This document shows positions 9,739-18,730 of a stretch of 64,000 bases of DNA, piece after piece. Position 1 is the stretch's first letter. Each line of letters starts with the position of its first letter. The translations under genes and the position numbers were made by a program. The notes below the pieces were generated by a model. That model worked only from the letters and a program-made list of their open reading frames with translations, had not been told where the DNA came from and made no database searches. Origin of the DNA: Paenibacillus agricola (GTDB lineage Bacteria; Bacillota; Bacilli; Paenibacillales; NBRC-103111); the NCBI RefSeq assembly GCF_011440305.1, contig NZ_JAAOIW010000013.1, forward strand, positions 1 to 64,000, given 5' to 3'.

Positions 9739-10817
9739 AGGTAACCGATATCGTTTGTTATTTTGCAGAGGGGCTGTTTTATGTAAAGGTGGAGACCGAT
9801 GAAGGCGTGTCGGGTTTCGGGGAATGCAGCCCTATGCAGGTCGATGTGATTTTACCGATTATTCAAAAGGTGATCAAACCCCAGATCATCGGTAAAAGCC
9901 CTTTCGACATGGAGAAATTGGAAGAAAGTATTATGCAGAAAAACTATAAAATCTCCGGCCAATTGCTGGCCATGGCATACAGTGGTATCGAGATTGCTAT
10001 GTGGGATGCCAAAGCGCGTTTCCTAAAGCAGCCCTTATACAACCTGATAGGCGGTAAGTACCGCGATGCCATTCCTTTGTACGGCTCCAGTATGAGCCGG
10101 GACCTCTCGCCCAAGGAAGAAGCGGCCAAGCTGGTCGAAGGCATTGAGCAGTTTAACTTTAAAGCTGTGAAAATTAAAACAGGTCCCCGCTATGGAAGCG
10201 GTCTGCCGGTGGATCTCCGAGCGGATGCGCTGAAGATCCGCACGGTTCGTGAAGCCATCGGCAAGGACTGCCGGTTAATGGTGGATGGCAATAGCTCTTA
10301 TACTTACATTCAAGCCGTGCAATTGTTCGAAATGGTCAAGGATTGCGATTTGCACCATTACGAGGAGCCTTGCCCGTACTACGATATTGAGGCTTACATC
10401 AAGCTATGCCAAACCTTGCCGGTGCCAATTCATGTAGGTGAGCAGGATTGGAATCTGTTTACCTTCCGCGATTTCATCAGTAAAGGGGCTTGTCACCTGT
10501 ATGCCGCAGATCCGATCAAATGCGGCGGCATTGCTAGTGCCAAACGCGCAGCGGTATTGTGCCGGGCATTCGGTATCCATTATGTGCCTCATAACACTAC
10601 CCGCTCGATCGGCTTTGCAGCCGCTTTGCACCTGGCGGCAAGCACGCCGGAGTGTACCAGCTACTATGAATACTCAATCGAAAAAAATAGCCTGAGGGAG
10701 CAATTTGCGCCGAAGGAGTTTGTAGTCCGCGACGGATTCATTTCTATCCCGGATGGCCATGGACTTGGGATTGAGCCGGATGAGGAAAAGATGCGCCGAC
10801 TGCTGGAGGTCCGTTAA
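9735..10817 (+). CDS. Enolase-superfamily enzyme, mandelate racemase/muconate lactonizing type
   Basis: 360 residues, the usual length. The expected active-site pieces are visible: a KxK pair (K146, K148), metal ligands D184 (in VDGNSSY), E210 or E211 (HYEEP) and E236 (HVGEQDW), and a probable Asp-His dyad (D259 and H286). This pattern belongs to the mandelate-racemase subgroup, which includes many sugar-acid dehydratases. The enzyme probably dehydrates an aldonate or uronate released by the neighbouring hydrolase and dehydrogenase. Translation is coupled to the previous gene by an ATGA overlap. The exact substrate is unknown. Confidence 0.85.
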   Translation: MKVTDIVCYFAEGLFYVKVETDEGVSGFGECSPMQVDVILPIIQKVIKPQIIGKSPFDMEKLEESIMQKNYKISGQLLAMAYSGIEIAMWDAKARFLKQPLYNLIGGKYRDAIPLYGSSMSRDLSPKEEAAKLVEGIEQFNFKAVKIKTGPRYGSGLPVDLRADALKIRTVREAIGKDCRLMVDGNSSYTYIQAVQLFEMVKDCDLHHYEEPCPYYDIEAYIKLCQTLPVPIHVGEQDWNLFTFRDFISKGACHLYAADPIKCGGIASAKRAAVLCRAFGIHYVPHNTTRSIGFAAALHLAASTPECTSYYEYSIEKNSLREQFAPKEFVVRDGFISIPDGHGLGIEPDEEKMRRLLEVR

Positions 10818-10860
10818 ACTTATTTCCATACTGTACATTCAAATTATCGAGGTGAGATTG

Positions 10861-11829
10861 ATGAGGTATCAAAGCATTCCCGGAACAAATCTAACTCCTT
10901 CTGTCATCTGTTTAGGTACTTCTTCACTTGGCAGTATCCTACAAGAGGCCGAAGCATTTCGGCTTATGGATCTATTTTACGATCTGGGAGGTACATTCAT
11001 TGATACCGCAAAAGTTTACGCCGATTGGCTTCCAGGTGAACGTAGTGTCAGTGAAAAAACAATCGGTCGCTGGTTAAAAGCAAGAGGATTACAGAATCGT
11101 GTGCTTGTTGAAACCAAAGGTGGACATCCGGAGCTGCATACGATGCATATTCCTCGCTTGGATGCGCAAAGTATTGCACTGGATGTGGAGACGAGCTTGA
11201 TCAATCTGCAGCTCGATTGTTTGGATTTGTATTATTTACATCGCGACGATCTCAATCGGTCTGTAGCCGAATTGGTGGATGTTATGGAGGAGCAGGTGAA
11301 GCTCGGTAAAATTCGGTATTATGCTTGTTCCAATTGGACGCCGGAGCGGATAGAGGAAGCCAATCAGTATGCCCGAAAAACGGGCAGCAACGGTTTTGTA
11401 GCCAATCAGCCCAAATGGAGTCTTGCTGTTTCGCTTCCTACCTCTGATCCAACAAGAGATACGATGGATATAAAAGGCATTCGGTATCATGAAGAATCGG
11501 GATTGGCGGCGGTACCCTACAGCTCACAAGCAAAAGGATTTTTCAGCGGCACCTATACGCCGGAAGCGTTGCGTTTGTTATCTCCGAATACTGCAAAGGT
11601 TAAAACCTATTGCACGGAGGAAAATATAATAAAGCTTGAACGTATTATGGAGGTTTCTGAGCGTCTACAGGTCAGCGGTTCGCAGGTTGCTCTTGCCTGT
11701 TTAATGGTACAGTCATTTCCCGTGTTCCCAATTATCGGTTCAAAAACAGCAGAACAGCTAACGGACAGCTGTTCCGCTGCCGAGGTACAGATGGATCCGC
11801 AAACAGCCGCCTATATTATGGGCGAGTAG
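10861..11829 (+). CDS. Aldo/keto reductase
   Basis: 322 residues. The N-terminus MRYQSIPGTNLTPSVICLG, the catalytic Asp and Tyr in FIDTAKVYADW, the Lys in VETKGG, and LDLYYLHRDD are the hallmarks of an NAD(P)H-dependent aldo/keto reductase barrel. The ATG at 10861 follows GAGGTGAG; the reading frame is open back to 10753, inside the previous gene, but without a ribosome site. It probably oxidises or reduces a sugar in the pathway of this operon. Confidence 0.88.
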   Translation: MRYQSIPGTNLTPSVICLGTSSLGSILQEAEAFRLMDLFYDLGGTFIDTAKVYADWLPGERSVSEKTIGRWLKARGLQNRVLVETKGGHPELHTMHIPRLDAQSIALDVETSLINLQLDCLDLYYLHRDDLNRSVAELVDVMEEQVKLGKIRYYACSNWTPERIEEANQYARKTGSNGFVANQPKWSLAVSLPTSDPTRDTMDIKGIRYHEESGLAAVPYSSQAKGFFSGTYTPEALRLLSPNTAKVKTYCTEENIIKLERIMEVSERLQVSGSQVALACLMVQSFPVFPIIGSKTAEQLTDSCSAAEVQMDPQTAAYIMGE

Positions 11830-11898
11830 TGAGTTAACACATTTCGGTAGAAACTAATTTCGGAATTCGACCCATCCCAATATGTTGGAGGAATAATT

Positions 11899-12978
11899 AT
11901 GCCTAAATATAAAGTTGCCTTGCTAGGATTGGGAAATCGTGGTATGACGCATCTGCATGGGTTTAAAGCCAATGCCGACCGTTTTGAATTAAGTGCGATC
12001 TGCAGCTCAAGCGAACAAAAGCTGCAAGCCGTGAAGGAACAATTTGGGGTGGCTCACACTTATACGGACCCGGAGAAAATGTTTGCAGAGGTTAAACCTG
12101 ATGTTTTTTGCTTTGCGACACCTCCAAGTGTACGGCTGTCTCTTATTGAATTAGCTGCACGGCATGGCGTTAAAGCTATTGCAATGGAGAAGCCCATAGC
12201 AAATTCATTGCAAGAGGCGAAAGCGATTGGCCGGTTGTGCAAGGAAAACGGCATTCGCGTCGTGGTGTGCCACCAGCAAAAATATTTGCCTTCGTTTTCC
12301 AAGCTTCATGCCATTGTCAATTCCGGAGATATAGGTCAAGTGGAGCATATTCATGCGAAAACCCGAGGATGGTTGTATAACTCGGGAACTCATTTCGTTG
12401 ATTACATGCTATGGATAAATGGAGGAGCCAAGGCAGATTGGGTGATTGGTCATGTACACGGCAAGGAGAAGCTTACAGACAGTCATCCGTCTCCAGATTA
12501 CTGCTTTGCAGAATTACTTTTCGAAAACCGTGTAAGAGGCACGATTGAATGCGGATACTTAAGCCCCGCCTTTTTGGAGCCTCAGAAATTTTGGACTGAC
12601 AATCGATTGACCGTGCACGGAACTCATGGATATGTATGGGCGGAAACGGACGGCCGCTGGGGAGCCTTTACCCGAAATTCAAAAGGAGAAGTACTAGGAG
12701 GACAAGAACAATATTGGGCTCCAACTGTTAAAGAGTCCATTCAATCGGCATATACCCATGATTTGGCTGACTGGTTGGATGATGAGAGGAAAACGCATTC
12801 GTGCAATTTAGATATAAGTGAGCATGGTTACGAAATTTTATACGCAATTTGTTCGAGTGCGATGGATCATAAACGGGTCGATTTACCACTTTCGGGTAAT
12901 ATAGACATGGATATCATAGCGTATATGAAACAGAAGCTTCCGACTGTACCGACTTTCAGTGCTCAGAACGACTTTTAA
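11899..12978 (+). CDS. Gfo/Idh/MocA-family oxidoreductase
   Basis: 359 residues. The N-terminal Rossmann fold starts KVALLGLGNRGMTHL, and the family signature Glu-Lys-Pro appears as AMEKPIANS. Members oxidise sugars or inositols with NAD(P). Here it completes the catabolic set (hydrolase, reductase, dehydrogenase, dehydratase). TTGGAGGAATAATT precedes the ATG. A hairpin at 13007 ends the operon. Confidence 0.9.
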   Translation: MPKYKVALLGLGNRGMTHLHGFKANADRFELSAICSSSEQKLQAVKEQFGVAHTYTDPEKMFAEVKPDVFCFATPPSVRLSLIELAARHGVKAIAMEKPIANSLQEAKAIGRLCKENGIRVVVCHQQKYLPSFSKLHAIVNSGDIGQVEHIHAKTRGWLYNSGTHFVDYMLWINGGAKADWVIGHVHGKEKLTDSHPSPDYCFAELLFENRVRGTIECGYLSPAFLEPQKFWTDNRLTVHGTHGYVWAETDGRWGAFTRNSKGEVLGGQEQYWAPTVKESIQSAYTHDLADWLDDERKTHSCNLDISEHGYEILYAICSSAMDHKRVDLPLSGNIDMDIIAYMKQKLPTVPTFSAQNDF

Positions 12979-13006
12979 CATTAGAATAAAACTAAATGTA
13001 AATAGG

Positions 13007-13050
13007 CCTCCATTGAAGATATAGACATATATTCTTCTGGAGGTTTGTTC
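13007..13050 (+). terminator. Terminator of the first sugar operon
   Basis: CCTCCA (13007-13012) with the adjacent GAAGA pairs with TCTTC and TGGAGG (13038-13043), followed by TTTGTTC. It is a weak-looking but well placed terminator 30 bases after the oxidoreductase stop. Confidence 0.5.
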
Positions 13051-13072
13051 AACATTTCAATAAGCGGCAGCA

Positions 13073-13738
13073 TCACTTTGACGCCTGCCGGATCGGAGTA
13101 TGTCTTTTCGCAAATTCTGATTTTATTATTCGACTACTAGATCGAATGACGTGGGGGGGGCGCAATACTGTGAAATAGTAGTCCTCGGCCGGATCCCATC
13201 GTGCATGCCAAGCTACATCATCATTACCCTCCCTGAGGTTATGTCTTTGGCGGCGGACCTCTGGCAACACGTTTATTAGCACCGTAAGATGAACCATTTC
13301 GGACAGTTCAGGGAGGGTGCTATAGATCCCGTCGAGAATGACCACCTTTGCGGGCTCTTTTCTCACCCAGTCAGGTGCCAAGCCGTCCTTTGATTCAAAA
13401 GAAAATGGATGGTATTGGGTGACCTTGCCCACTAGTAATGGCTCTAACACTTCTTTGCGCATACGCTGCCAGTCGATGCACTGACGGCACTTTTGCTCTG
13501 GGCTGTAAGTGTCCCACACAGCGTCAGTGATAGTTGCTGAGAAAAAGTCATCGCAATGTATAACCGTTGCTCCTACAAGTTGTGCCACGGCCTTAGCTAA
13601 CATTGATTTGCCGGCACCGCTACCCCCATCAATGGCCACCACTAATGGGCTGATGCGGGACATCGTGCGTTGATCAATCACGGATGCAACAGTCTGTACT
13701 GCTGTGTTTGATATTAATGTTGGATCGCTGTTTTCCAT
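13073..13738 (-). CDS. Uridine-kinase-like P-loop kinase, C-terminus frameshifted
   Basis: A nucleoside/phosphoribulokinase-type P-loop protein of about 221 residues. Visible are the Walker A motif GGSGAGKS, a CDDFF block like the substrate Asp motif of uridine kinases, and VILDGIYS. The best start is the ATG at 13738 after GGGAGTGG; an earlier frame reaches 13837. The C-terminus is odd: in a run of eight G (plus strand, 13153-13160) one base too many shifts the frame. With seven, the end would read RPPTSFDLVVE and stop at 13126, matching the usual end of such kinases; as read, the tail is unrelated and stops at 13073. The gene is either recently damaged, phase-variable, or affected by a sequencing error. 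Its function in the cell is unknown. Confidence 0.75.
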   Translation of the reverse strand: MENSDPTLISNTAVQTVASVIDQRTMSRISPLVVAIDGGSGAGKSMLAKAVAQLVGATVIHCDDFFSATITDAVWDTYSPEQKCRQCIDWQRMRKEVLEPLLVGKVTQYHPFSFESKDGLAPDWVRKEPAKVVILDGIYSTLPELSEMVHLTVLINVLPEVRRQRHNLREGNDDVAWHARWDPAEDYYFTVLRPPHVIRSSSRIIKSEFAKRHTPIRQASK

Positions 13739-13869
13739 GGTACCACTCCCAGTCAAAAGAAATTGAACTATTTCCGTTAAACCATTCACTGTCTCTTTTA
13801 TTATTACCTGCCCGTTACGCCAATCATGTGAATTCATTCATGAAGTGTATTCTAGAAACTTGAGCGAAG

Positions 13870-13993
13870 AGGGGCACTGGACCTCTGTCAATAGATTGGA
13901 CACAAACAATCGAGAAAGTTACACAGCCTTACGGTACCTACGTTCGTGCTGATCCGGCGTTGAATAGCCAATAGAAGAATTGAGGGTGCTATT
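13870..13993 (-). mobile_element. IS3-family end remnant
   Basis: On the minus strand positions 13993-13918 encode the last 24 residues of an IS3-type OrfB transposase (STLNSSIGYSTPDQHE then a basic tail and stop). They are followed by sequence like the outer end of such elements, including a CCAATCTATTGACAGAGG stretch. The rest of the element is gone. No other gene is seen between 13838 and 14147. Confidence 0.55.
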
Positions 13994-14076
13994 ATTGCCA
14001 GACCCTGTTTATGAGCGTTAATCAACCATGATAAACCGTTGCTATATCGGAAGTTAATATATCAAATGTTTATATG

Positions 14077-14105
14077 TTGACCCGATATATATAATCTGAT
14101 ATATT
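14077..14105 (+). promoter_or_regulatory. Promoter and likely PadR operator
   Basis: TTGACC (14077-14082), a 17-base spacer and TATATT (14100-14105) form a good vegetative promoter for the PadR-MFS pair. The region 14051-14106 is rich in ATAT palindromes (AATATATCAA, CGATATATATAATC, GATATATTG), the type of site PadR proteins bind, so autorepression is likely. Confidence 0.65.
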
Positions 14106-14147
14106 GTTAATTAAGAAGCACATCAAGAATAAAGGAGGACTTACAGC

Positions 14148-14702
14148 ATGACTAGTCAGGATGTCATTCTAGGAATTTTAATGAAACGCAGCCTATCGGG
14201 ATACGACATCAAGCATATGTTTGAGACGATATTCTCCTATTTTTACAATGCAAGTTTTGGCACGATTTACCCTACTCTTAGCAAGATGGAGAAGGAAGGT
14301 CTCCTTACAAAAGAAAGTGTCATTCAACAGGGAAGACCGAATAAAAATGTCTACTCCATAACGGAGGAAGGGCAAAAGCATTTCAAAGCCTATATGTACA
14401 GTCCCATTCAAACCAATGAATTCAAGTCTGATGCTATGACTCGCTTGTTTTTTGGTGAATTTATTGAGGTCGAGGTCATTATTGAATATTTGGAAAATGG
14501 CGTAACGAGTACGAAAGAGGATCTTGAGCGTTTGAGGAAAATGTATGAGAACGGTAAGTCAAATTCATTAATGTCTCAGACACAGGAACTTTGTATTCAG
14601 ATTGGTATCGAAAATATGGAAAGTACTCTGCGAACATTAATGGCCGGAATAGAACGATTGAGTAATTTAAAAGTGGAAGAGGGGCAAAACGAAAGTGGGT
14701 AA
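14148..14702 (+). CDS. PadR-family transcription regulator
   Basis: 184 residues with an N-terminal winged helix typical of PadR (DVILGILMKRSLSGYDIK, YPTLSKMEKEGLL, YSITEEG) and a helical C-terminal dimerisation part, i.e. the longer Vir-type subgroup. AAAGGAGGAC precedes the ATG. Its end overlaps the start of the efflux gene by eight bases. It most likely represses the pair and is released by a toxic compound exported by the neighbour. Confidence 0.92.
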   Translation: MTSQDVILGILMKRSLSGYDIKHMFETIFSYFYNASFGTIYPTLSKMEKEGLLTKESVIQQGRPNKNVYSITEEGQKHFKAYMYSPIQTNEFKSDAMTRLFFGEFIEVEVIIEYLENGVTSTKEDLERLRKMYENGKSNSLMSQTQELCIQIGIENMESTLRTLMAGIERLSNLKVEEGQNESG

Positions 14703-16230
14703 TAAAAAAACAGGTTTTATTATAATGGCAATGGCTCTAGGATTATTGATGTCTGCGCTTGATAATACAATTACGGCGGCTGCAATCAGTCATATAATAG
14801 GCGACATTAATGGTTTCGATAAGATCAGTTGGGTATTCACTGCATATATGCTTGCGTCTACGAGCACGATGCTTGTTTTTGGAAAGCTATCGGATATGTT
14901 TGGCAGAAAGCTCTTTTATTTGATTGGAATTTCCATATTTTTGATTGGATCGGCACTCTGTGGAACGGCCCAGGATATGACGCAGCTGATTGTATATAGA
15001 GCGATTCAAGGGATAGGTTCAGGAGCCATTTTTCCCATTAGTTTCACCATTATTTATACGCTTTTTTCAGATCCTAAACAGGGCGCTAAGCTGTCAGGGG
15101 TATTCGCAGGGATATTCGGCCTATCGTCCGTAGCGGGACCGCAAATAGGTACATTGCTCGCCGAAACTTGGGGTTGGCGCTGGTGTTTCTATGTTAATTT
15201 ACCATTGGGTATACTCTCATTCTTTGTTTTGCTTTTTGCTCTTAAGGAAACTCGTTCGACTCATCGTCCGAAAATTGATTATTTAGGGACATTGTTACTC
15301 ATTATCTCTACCGTTTCACTTATGCTCTCACTAGAATTCGGTGGTAAAGATTATTCGTGGGCGTCCTGGCAAATTATTAGTCTGTTAGCTGTTGCCGTTG
15401 TTGTAGGCTTTCTGTTCATTATGGTTGAACGTAGAGCCCAAGAACCTATGCTGCCTTTGCCCTTATTTAAAAACCGAATGGTTCTAGGCATGATGTTAGC
15501 TTGCCTCTGTCAAGGCGCGATTATGTTCTCGGCTATTGCTTACTTGCCTATTTTCTCAACAGCCGTGCTAGGTCGGGCGACTTCAAATGTGCTTTTGACC
15601 CCGATGATGTTTTCTTTAATGGTTGGAGCTGTTTTGTTTGGTTTCCTTCAACGTTTCTTTAGCTTCCGTGCGGTTATCGCGTTCAGTATGATCACGGGTA
15701 TTGTCATTAGCTATTTGTTAAGTGTAGTTAGTCATGACGCAAGTAATCTGTATATGATTACCCTGATGGTTATACTTGGCGTAGGGGCAATTGGTCCGTT
15801 AATGAGTGTTGCTCAGAATGCAATTGCTCTCAGCGTAGATCACAAATATATCGGAGTCAGCTCCTCCATCATTGGCTTTTGGCGTAATATAGGAGGGGTT
15901 CTCGGAGCTTCGATTATGGCGACTATCGTCAACACTAGATACAACAGTCTCATTCATGTTGGCGCAGCTGAACACAACATGCCTCTTAATCAATTATCGA
16001 CTTTAGCTAATCCAGAACATTTGATCCGGGCGGGGGCTGCATTCCCTAAGGAAACGATGAGTTTCCTCCGAGATTCACTGGGAGCAGCGATTAACCATGG
16101 CTTTATCGTAAGTATCGTATTCGGTATTGTCGGATTAGCGGCTACATTCATAGCAGGGCCACTTCGCTTCACGGTACCTGTCCAGCGTCCGGAACCGCAG
16201 AATGAAAATGCAACTCCTCAGTCTGTATAA
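14695..16230 (+). CDS. MFS drug exporter, DHA2 (14-helix) family
   Basis: 511 residues with about 14 membrane segments. The signature of the first loop (GKLSDMFGRK) and the antiporter motif of helix 5 (GLSSVAGPQIG) are present, together with the early ALDNTI motif of the EmrB/QacA group. It should export drugs or other toxic compounds by proton antiport. The start is a GTG inside the PadR gene; expression is coupled to that regulator. Confidence 0.92.
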   Translation: MGNKKTGFIIMAMALGLLMSALDNTITAAAISHIIGDINGFDKISWVFTAYMLASTSTMLVFGKLSDMFGRKLFYLIGISIFLIGSALCGTAQDMTQLIVYRAIQGIGSGAIFPISFTIIYTLFSDPKQGAKLSGVFAGIFGLSSVAGPQIGTLLAETWGWRWCFYVNLPLGILSFFVLLFALKETRSTHRPKIDYLGTLLLIISTVSLMLSLEFGGKDYSWASWQIISLLAVAVVVGFLFIMVERRAQEPMLPLPLFKNRMVLGMMLACLCQGAIMFSAIAYLPIFSTAVLGRATSNVLLTPMMFSLMVGAVLFGFLQRFFSFRAVIAFSMITGIVISYLLSVVSHDASNLYMITLMVILGVGAIGPLMSVAQNAIALSVDHKYIGVSSSIIGFWRNIGGVLGASIMATIVNTRYNSLIHVGAAEHNMPLNQLSTLANPEHLIRAGAAFPKETMSFLRDSLGAAINHGFIVSIVFGIVGLAATFIAGPLRFTVPVQRPEPQNENATPQSV

Positions 16231-16348
16231 ATGGTATCAAGAAAGAGCCTTCTAGTTTTCAGATGCTGCTGGTTCGTTAGGAAAGCTTGAAAATGGTAGA
16301 GACTGAATATAAACATAAATAAAATAACACGCCTGTTGAATAACCATA

Positions 16349-16795
16349 TTATGTAACATCCAAAAGCCTATTCAAATGGGCGGAACAAAGAATCCCTTGA
16401 ATTTTTACATACCATTCAGGGGAGGGTTGACCAAGAGCGAATAAACGAGTAAAGCGCACAAATTTGAGTCTTACATGTTTGGATAGCAACGGGATGGTCG
16501 TATCAAATAACCACTTCATCAAGACATAAACCATCAAAGCAGCGTACAGTTGGCCGTAAACCGCATTCTCAGTCGTTCCAAACAGGGTAGGGACGTTCAA
16601 ATGCTGTTTGATCCAACGAAAAAAGACTTCCACCTGCCAACGGGCTTTGTAAATCTGCGCAATTTGTTCGGCTTTTACCTGCATCAAATCGGTAGCCACT
16701 CGAATTTCACGCCCTTCAAAATCTCGGAACATAACGACCCGATGCCGCTCACTTGAGCGGCACTGTGGTGTCCCAGTTGGCAAGTAATATCGCGA
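16349..16795 (-). mobile_element. IS4-family transposase remnant (C-terminal part)
   Basis: The minus strand encodes about 147 residues of the C-terminal part of an IS4-type transposase, including the family block IAQIYKARWQVEVFFRWIKQ with its catalytic Glu region. The N-terminal two thirds, with two catalytic Asp residues, are missing, so it is inactive. The break at about 16795 joins directly to a damaged toxin gene on the other strand. Confidence 0.8.
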
Positions 16796-16804
16796 AAATT
16801 ACCA

Positions 16805-17070
16805 AGGTATAAGCTCATTTTCGATAAAGAAGTTGAGTTGAGAAGTTTCTAAAGAAACAAGACACGATTCTTCGACGTAGAATACGTGATGCACTGCTTG
16901 AACTTGCAGAGAATCCATTCCAATCACCCGAAGTAAAGCGTCTTAAAGGGAGGAAAGGCCAGTATAGGAAACGAGTTGGAGATTATAGGATTATTTATGA
17001 GATTGTTGATAAGCAACTCATCATTCTCGTATTAAAAATTTCTATTCGTGGAAACGTTTATAAAGAGTGA
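16805..17070 (+). pseudogene. RelE/ParE-type toxin pseudogene
   Basis: Reading AGG at 16805 gives YKLIFDKEVE, then the frame is lost; after the break the reading continues KFLKKQDTILRRRIRDA and on to VGDYRIIYEIVD and LKISIRGNVYKE before TGA at 17070. This is a nearly complete RelE/ParE mRNA-interferase fold (about 85 residues). The shift is caused by a tandem duplication of GTTGA (16832-16836 and 16837-16841); removing one copy restores the frame. The start codon and any antitoxin gene upstream are gone, replaced by the IS4 remnant. No function is expected. Confidence 0.75.
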
Positions 17071-17076
17071 ATCGGC

Positions 17077-17108
17077 AACCTCCTCCCGTCACGCGGCGGA
17101 GGTTTTTA
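17077..17108 (+). terminator. Terminator after the toxin remnant
   Basis: AACCTCC (17077-17083) pairs with GGAGGTT (17098-17104) before a run of T. It overlaps the 3' end of the small minus-strand gene described next and could act for both strands. Confidence 0.5.
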
Positions 17109-17223
17109 ATGCGAATATACGTTTATTTTTTTGGACCAAATAATCCCACTCTACAACTTGTAGAAAACGATGCTCGCATTGATTACAATATACCCTCGAA
17201 ATCAAACTGTTCTTTGATTTCAT
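17089..17223 (-). CDS. Small CxxC protein, unrecognised
   Basis: 44 residues starting at an ATG preceded by AAGGAGGGG, 13 bases downstream of the stop of the YesN-like regulator and therefore probably on its transcript. It carries one CNQC pair (C13, C16) as in half of a zinc ribbon, followed by aromatic residues. The second Cys pair of a full ribbon is missing, and the end overlaps the toxin terminator, so the gene may be a truncated remnant. No family was recognised. Confidence 0.45.
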   Translation of the reverse strand: MKSKNSLISRVYCNQCEHRFLQVVEWDYLVQKNKRIFALKTSAA

Positions 17224-17236
17224 ATCCCCTCCTTAT

Positions 17237-18730
17237 TTAGCTGTCCAAATGGGGATCTATGCTCTTTCTGTAATCCATCGGTGATAATTGGTGGTATTTA
17301 GCAAAAACTTTACCAAAATGACTCATACTGTAAAAGCCGACCTTCATAGTAATATCCTGAACCGATAAATCGGTCTCAATTAGCAGCCGCTGGGCTTCCC
17401 GCATTCGTAACTCCGTTACGTATTCGACAAATTTTCGACCTGTTTTTTTATGGAAAAGCGCGCTTAAATAGTTCGGAGTGATATCAAACAAATTAGCCAT
17501 TCCGGTGATGCTTATATCATGGGCATAATGAAGGTTGACATAAAGCAGTACCGATTGGATGAGATTGTTCCGCGTTGCCGAAGAGCGAAGTTTGCGCTGG
17601 CTGTAGAGCAGCAACTCGTCCTTCAAGCGCGGATACGGGACTTCAGGGTTCGAGGGAATGCCGAGTGAATCATGTAGAAACCGGGCAGCACTCTGCACGG
17701 TGCGAATATGCCCATGAAGTCCGTTAGCTTCCATAAGCGAGCAAAATAACTCGGCAGCCCTGCCGAACTCAACATCGTTGCGTTCAGCATGATGGCGGGA
17801 GAGAGCGACCAGCAGCTCGCTGATTTGGCCATAGTAGGGTTTTTCCTGCTTGAGCCGACTCAGGAAAGATGCGGTATAATCGGTGGAAATGCCAAGCAGG
17901 GCCCTTAGAGCAGCAAGCTGAATCAGCTCGTCATAAGCGGAAATTAATTGTTCGATGGGCAGTGCATCTGTTGTAATCAGTGTGGTTGCCGCCTTATTTT
18001 TAAGCTTACTGTCGTGGTCTCGCGATATCTGTTTAATTTCGGATACGTGGGAGGCTAGTGTGGGCATTCTTGCTTCCTTGTCCTGTTCGTAGGCAATAAT
18101 CATTACCCATACATTGCTGAATGGCTTCATTATAGCTTCGTAATAGTGGAGATTCGTACGCCGATCATGGATTTGCTTGACTCTGCGTAGCCACTCCTCC
18201 CCTGTGTGGGTAATGTTCCCATCATGCCCGTCATGGCATACGGCAATCATTTTGTACGTCAAATGCTCCAGCGGAAAACGCTCGTTTTCAACAACCACCA
18301 TATCTGTAATAAAGCCGGCTATCCGTGAGGTGAACGTTTGGTTATATTCAGCCGCATCCTTGCTCAACTGTTCAAGAATGCTGTGCATAACGTCCCACAG
18401 CTGGTCGTAACTGACCGGCTTTAGCAAATAAGCATAAATTTGCAAGGCGACCGCTTTCTGTGCGTAATCGAATTCGGCAAATCCGGTCAGAACGATGAAT
18501 TTCGTATGGGGAGACAGCGTTCTCCCTTGTTCGATGGCGTCCAGGCCGCCAAGCAAAGGCATCTTAATATCGACGAAAGCGATGTCAGGCTGCTCGACCT
18601 CCAGATATCGGAGCAATTCGACTCCATCGGCCGCTTCATACATGTGCAGCATACCGATAGGCAGCTTCTCCAGATTATGCCTTAAGGATACTCTTATTAA
18701 GTACTCGTCATCGGCTATAACAATCTTCAT
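17237..18730 (-). CDS. YesN-like response regulator with AraC DNA-binding domain
   Basis: 497 residues. Residues 1-120 form a receiver domain with the acidic pair D7-D8, phosphoacceptor D54 (FVDIKMP) and K104 (LLKP). The last 100 residues are an AraC-type double helix-turn-helix (ISITGMANLFDITPNYLSAL and VQDITMKVGFYSMSHFGKVF). It is encoded with the YesM-like kinase (4-base overlap) and should activate the divergent sugar importer. Confidence 0.93.
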   Translation of the reverse strand: MKIVIADDEYLIRVSLRHNLEKLPIGMLHMYEAADGVELLRYLEVEQPDIAFVDIKMPLLGGLDAIEQGRTLSPHTKFIVLTGFAEFDYAQKAVALQIYAYLLKPVSYDQLWDVMHSILEQLSKDAAEYNQTFTSRIAGFITDMVVVENERFPLEHLTYKMIAVCHDGHDGNITHTGEEWLRRVKQIHDRRTNLHYYEAIMKPFSNVWVMIIAYEQDKEARMPTLASHVSEIKQISRDHDSKLKNKAATTLITTDALPIEQLISAYDELIQLAALRALLGISTDYTASFLSRLKQEKPYYGQISELLVALSRHHAERNDVEFGRAAELFCSLMEANGLHGHIRTVQSAARFLHDSLGIPSNPEVPYPRLKDELLLYSQRKLRSSATRNNLIQSVLLYVNLHYAHDISITGMANLFDITPNYLSALFHKKTGRKFVEYVTELRMREAQRLLIETDLSVQDITMKVGFYSMSHFGKVFAKYHQLSPMDYRKSIDPHLDS

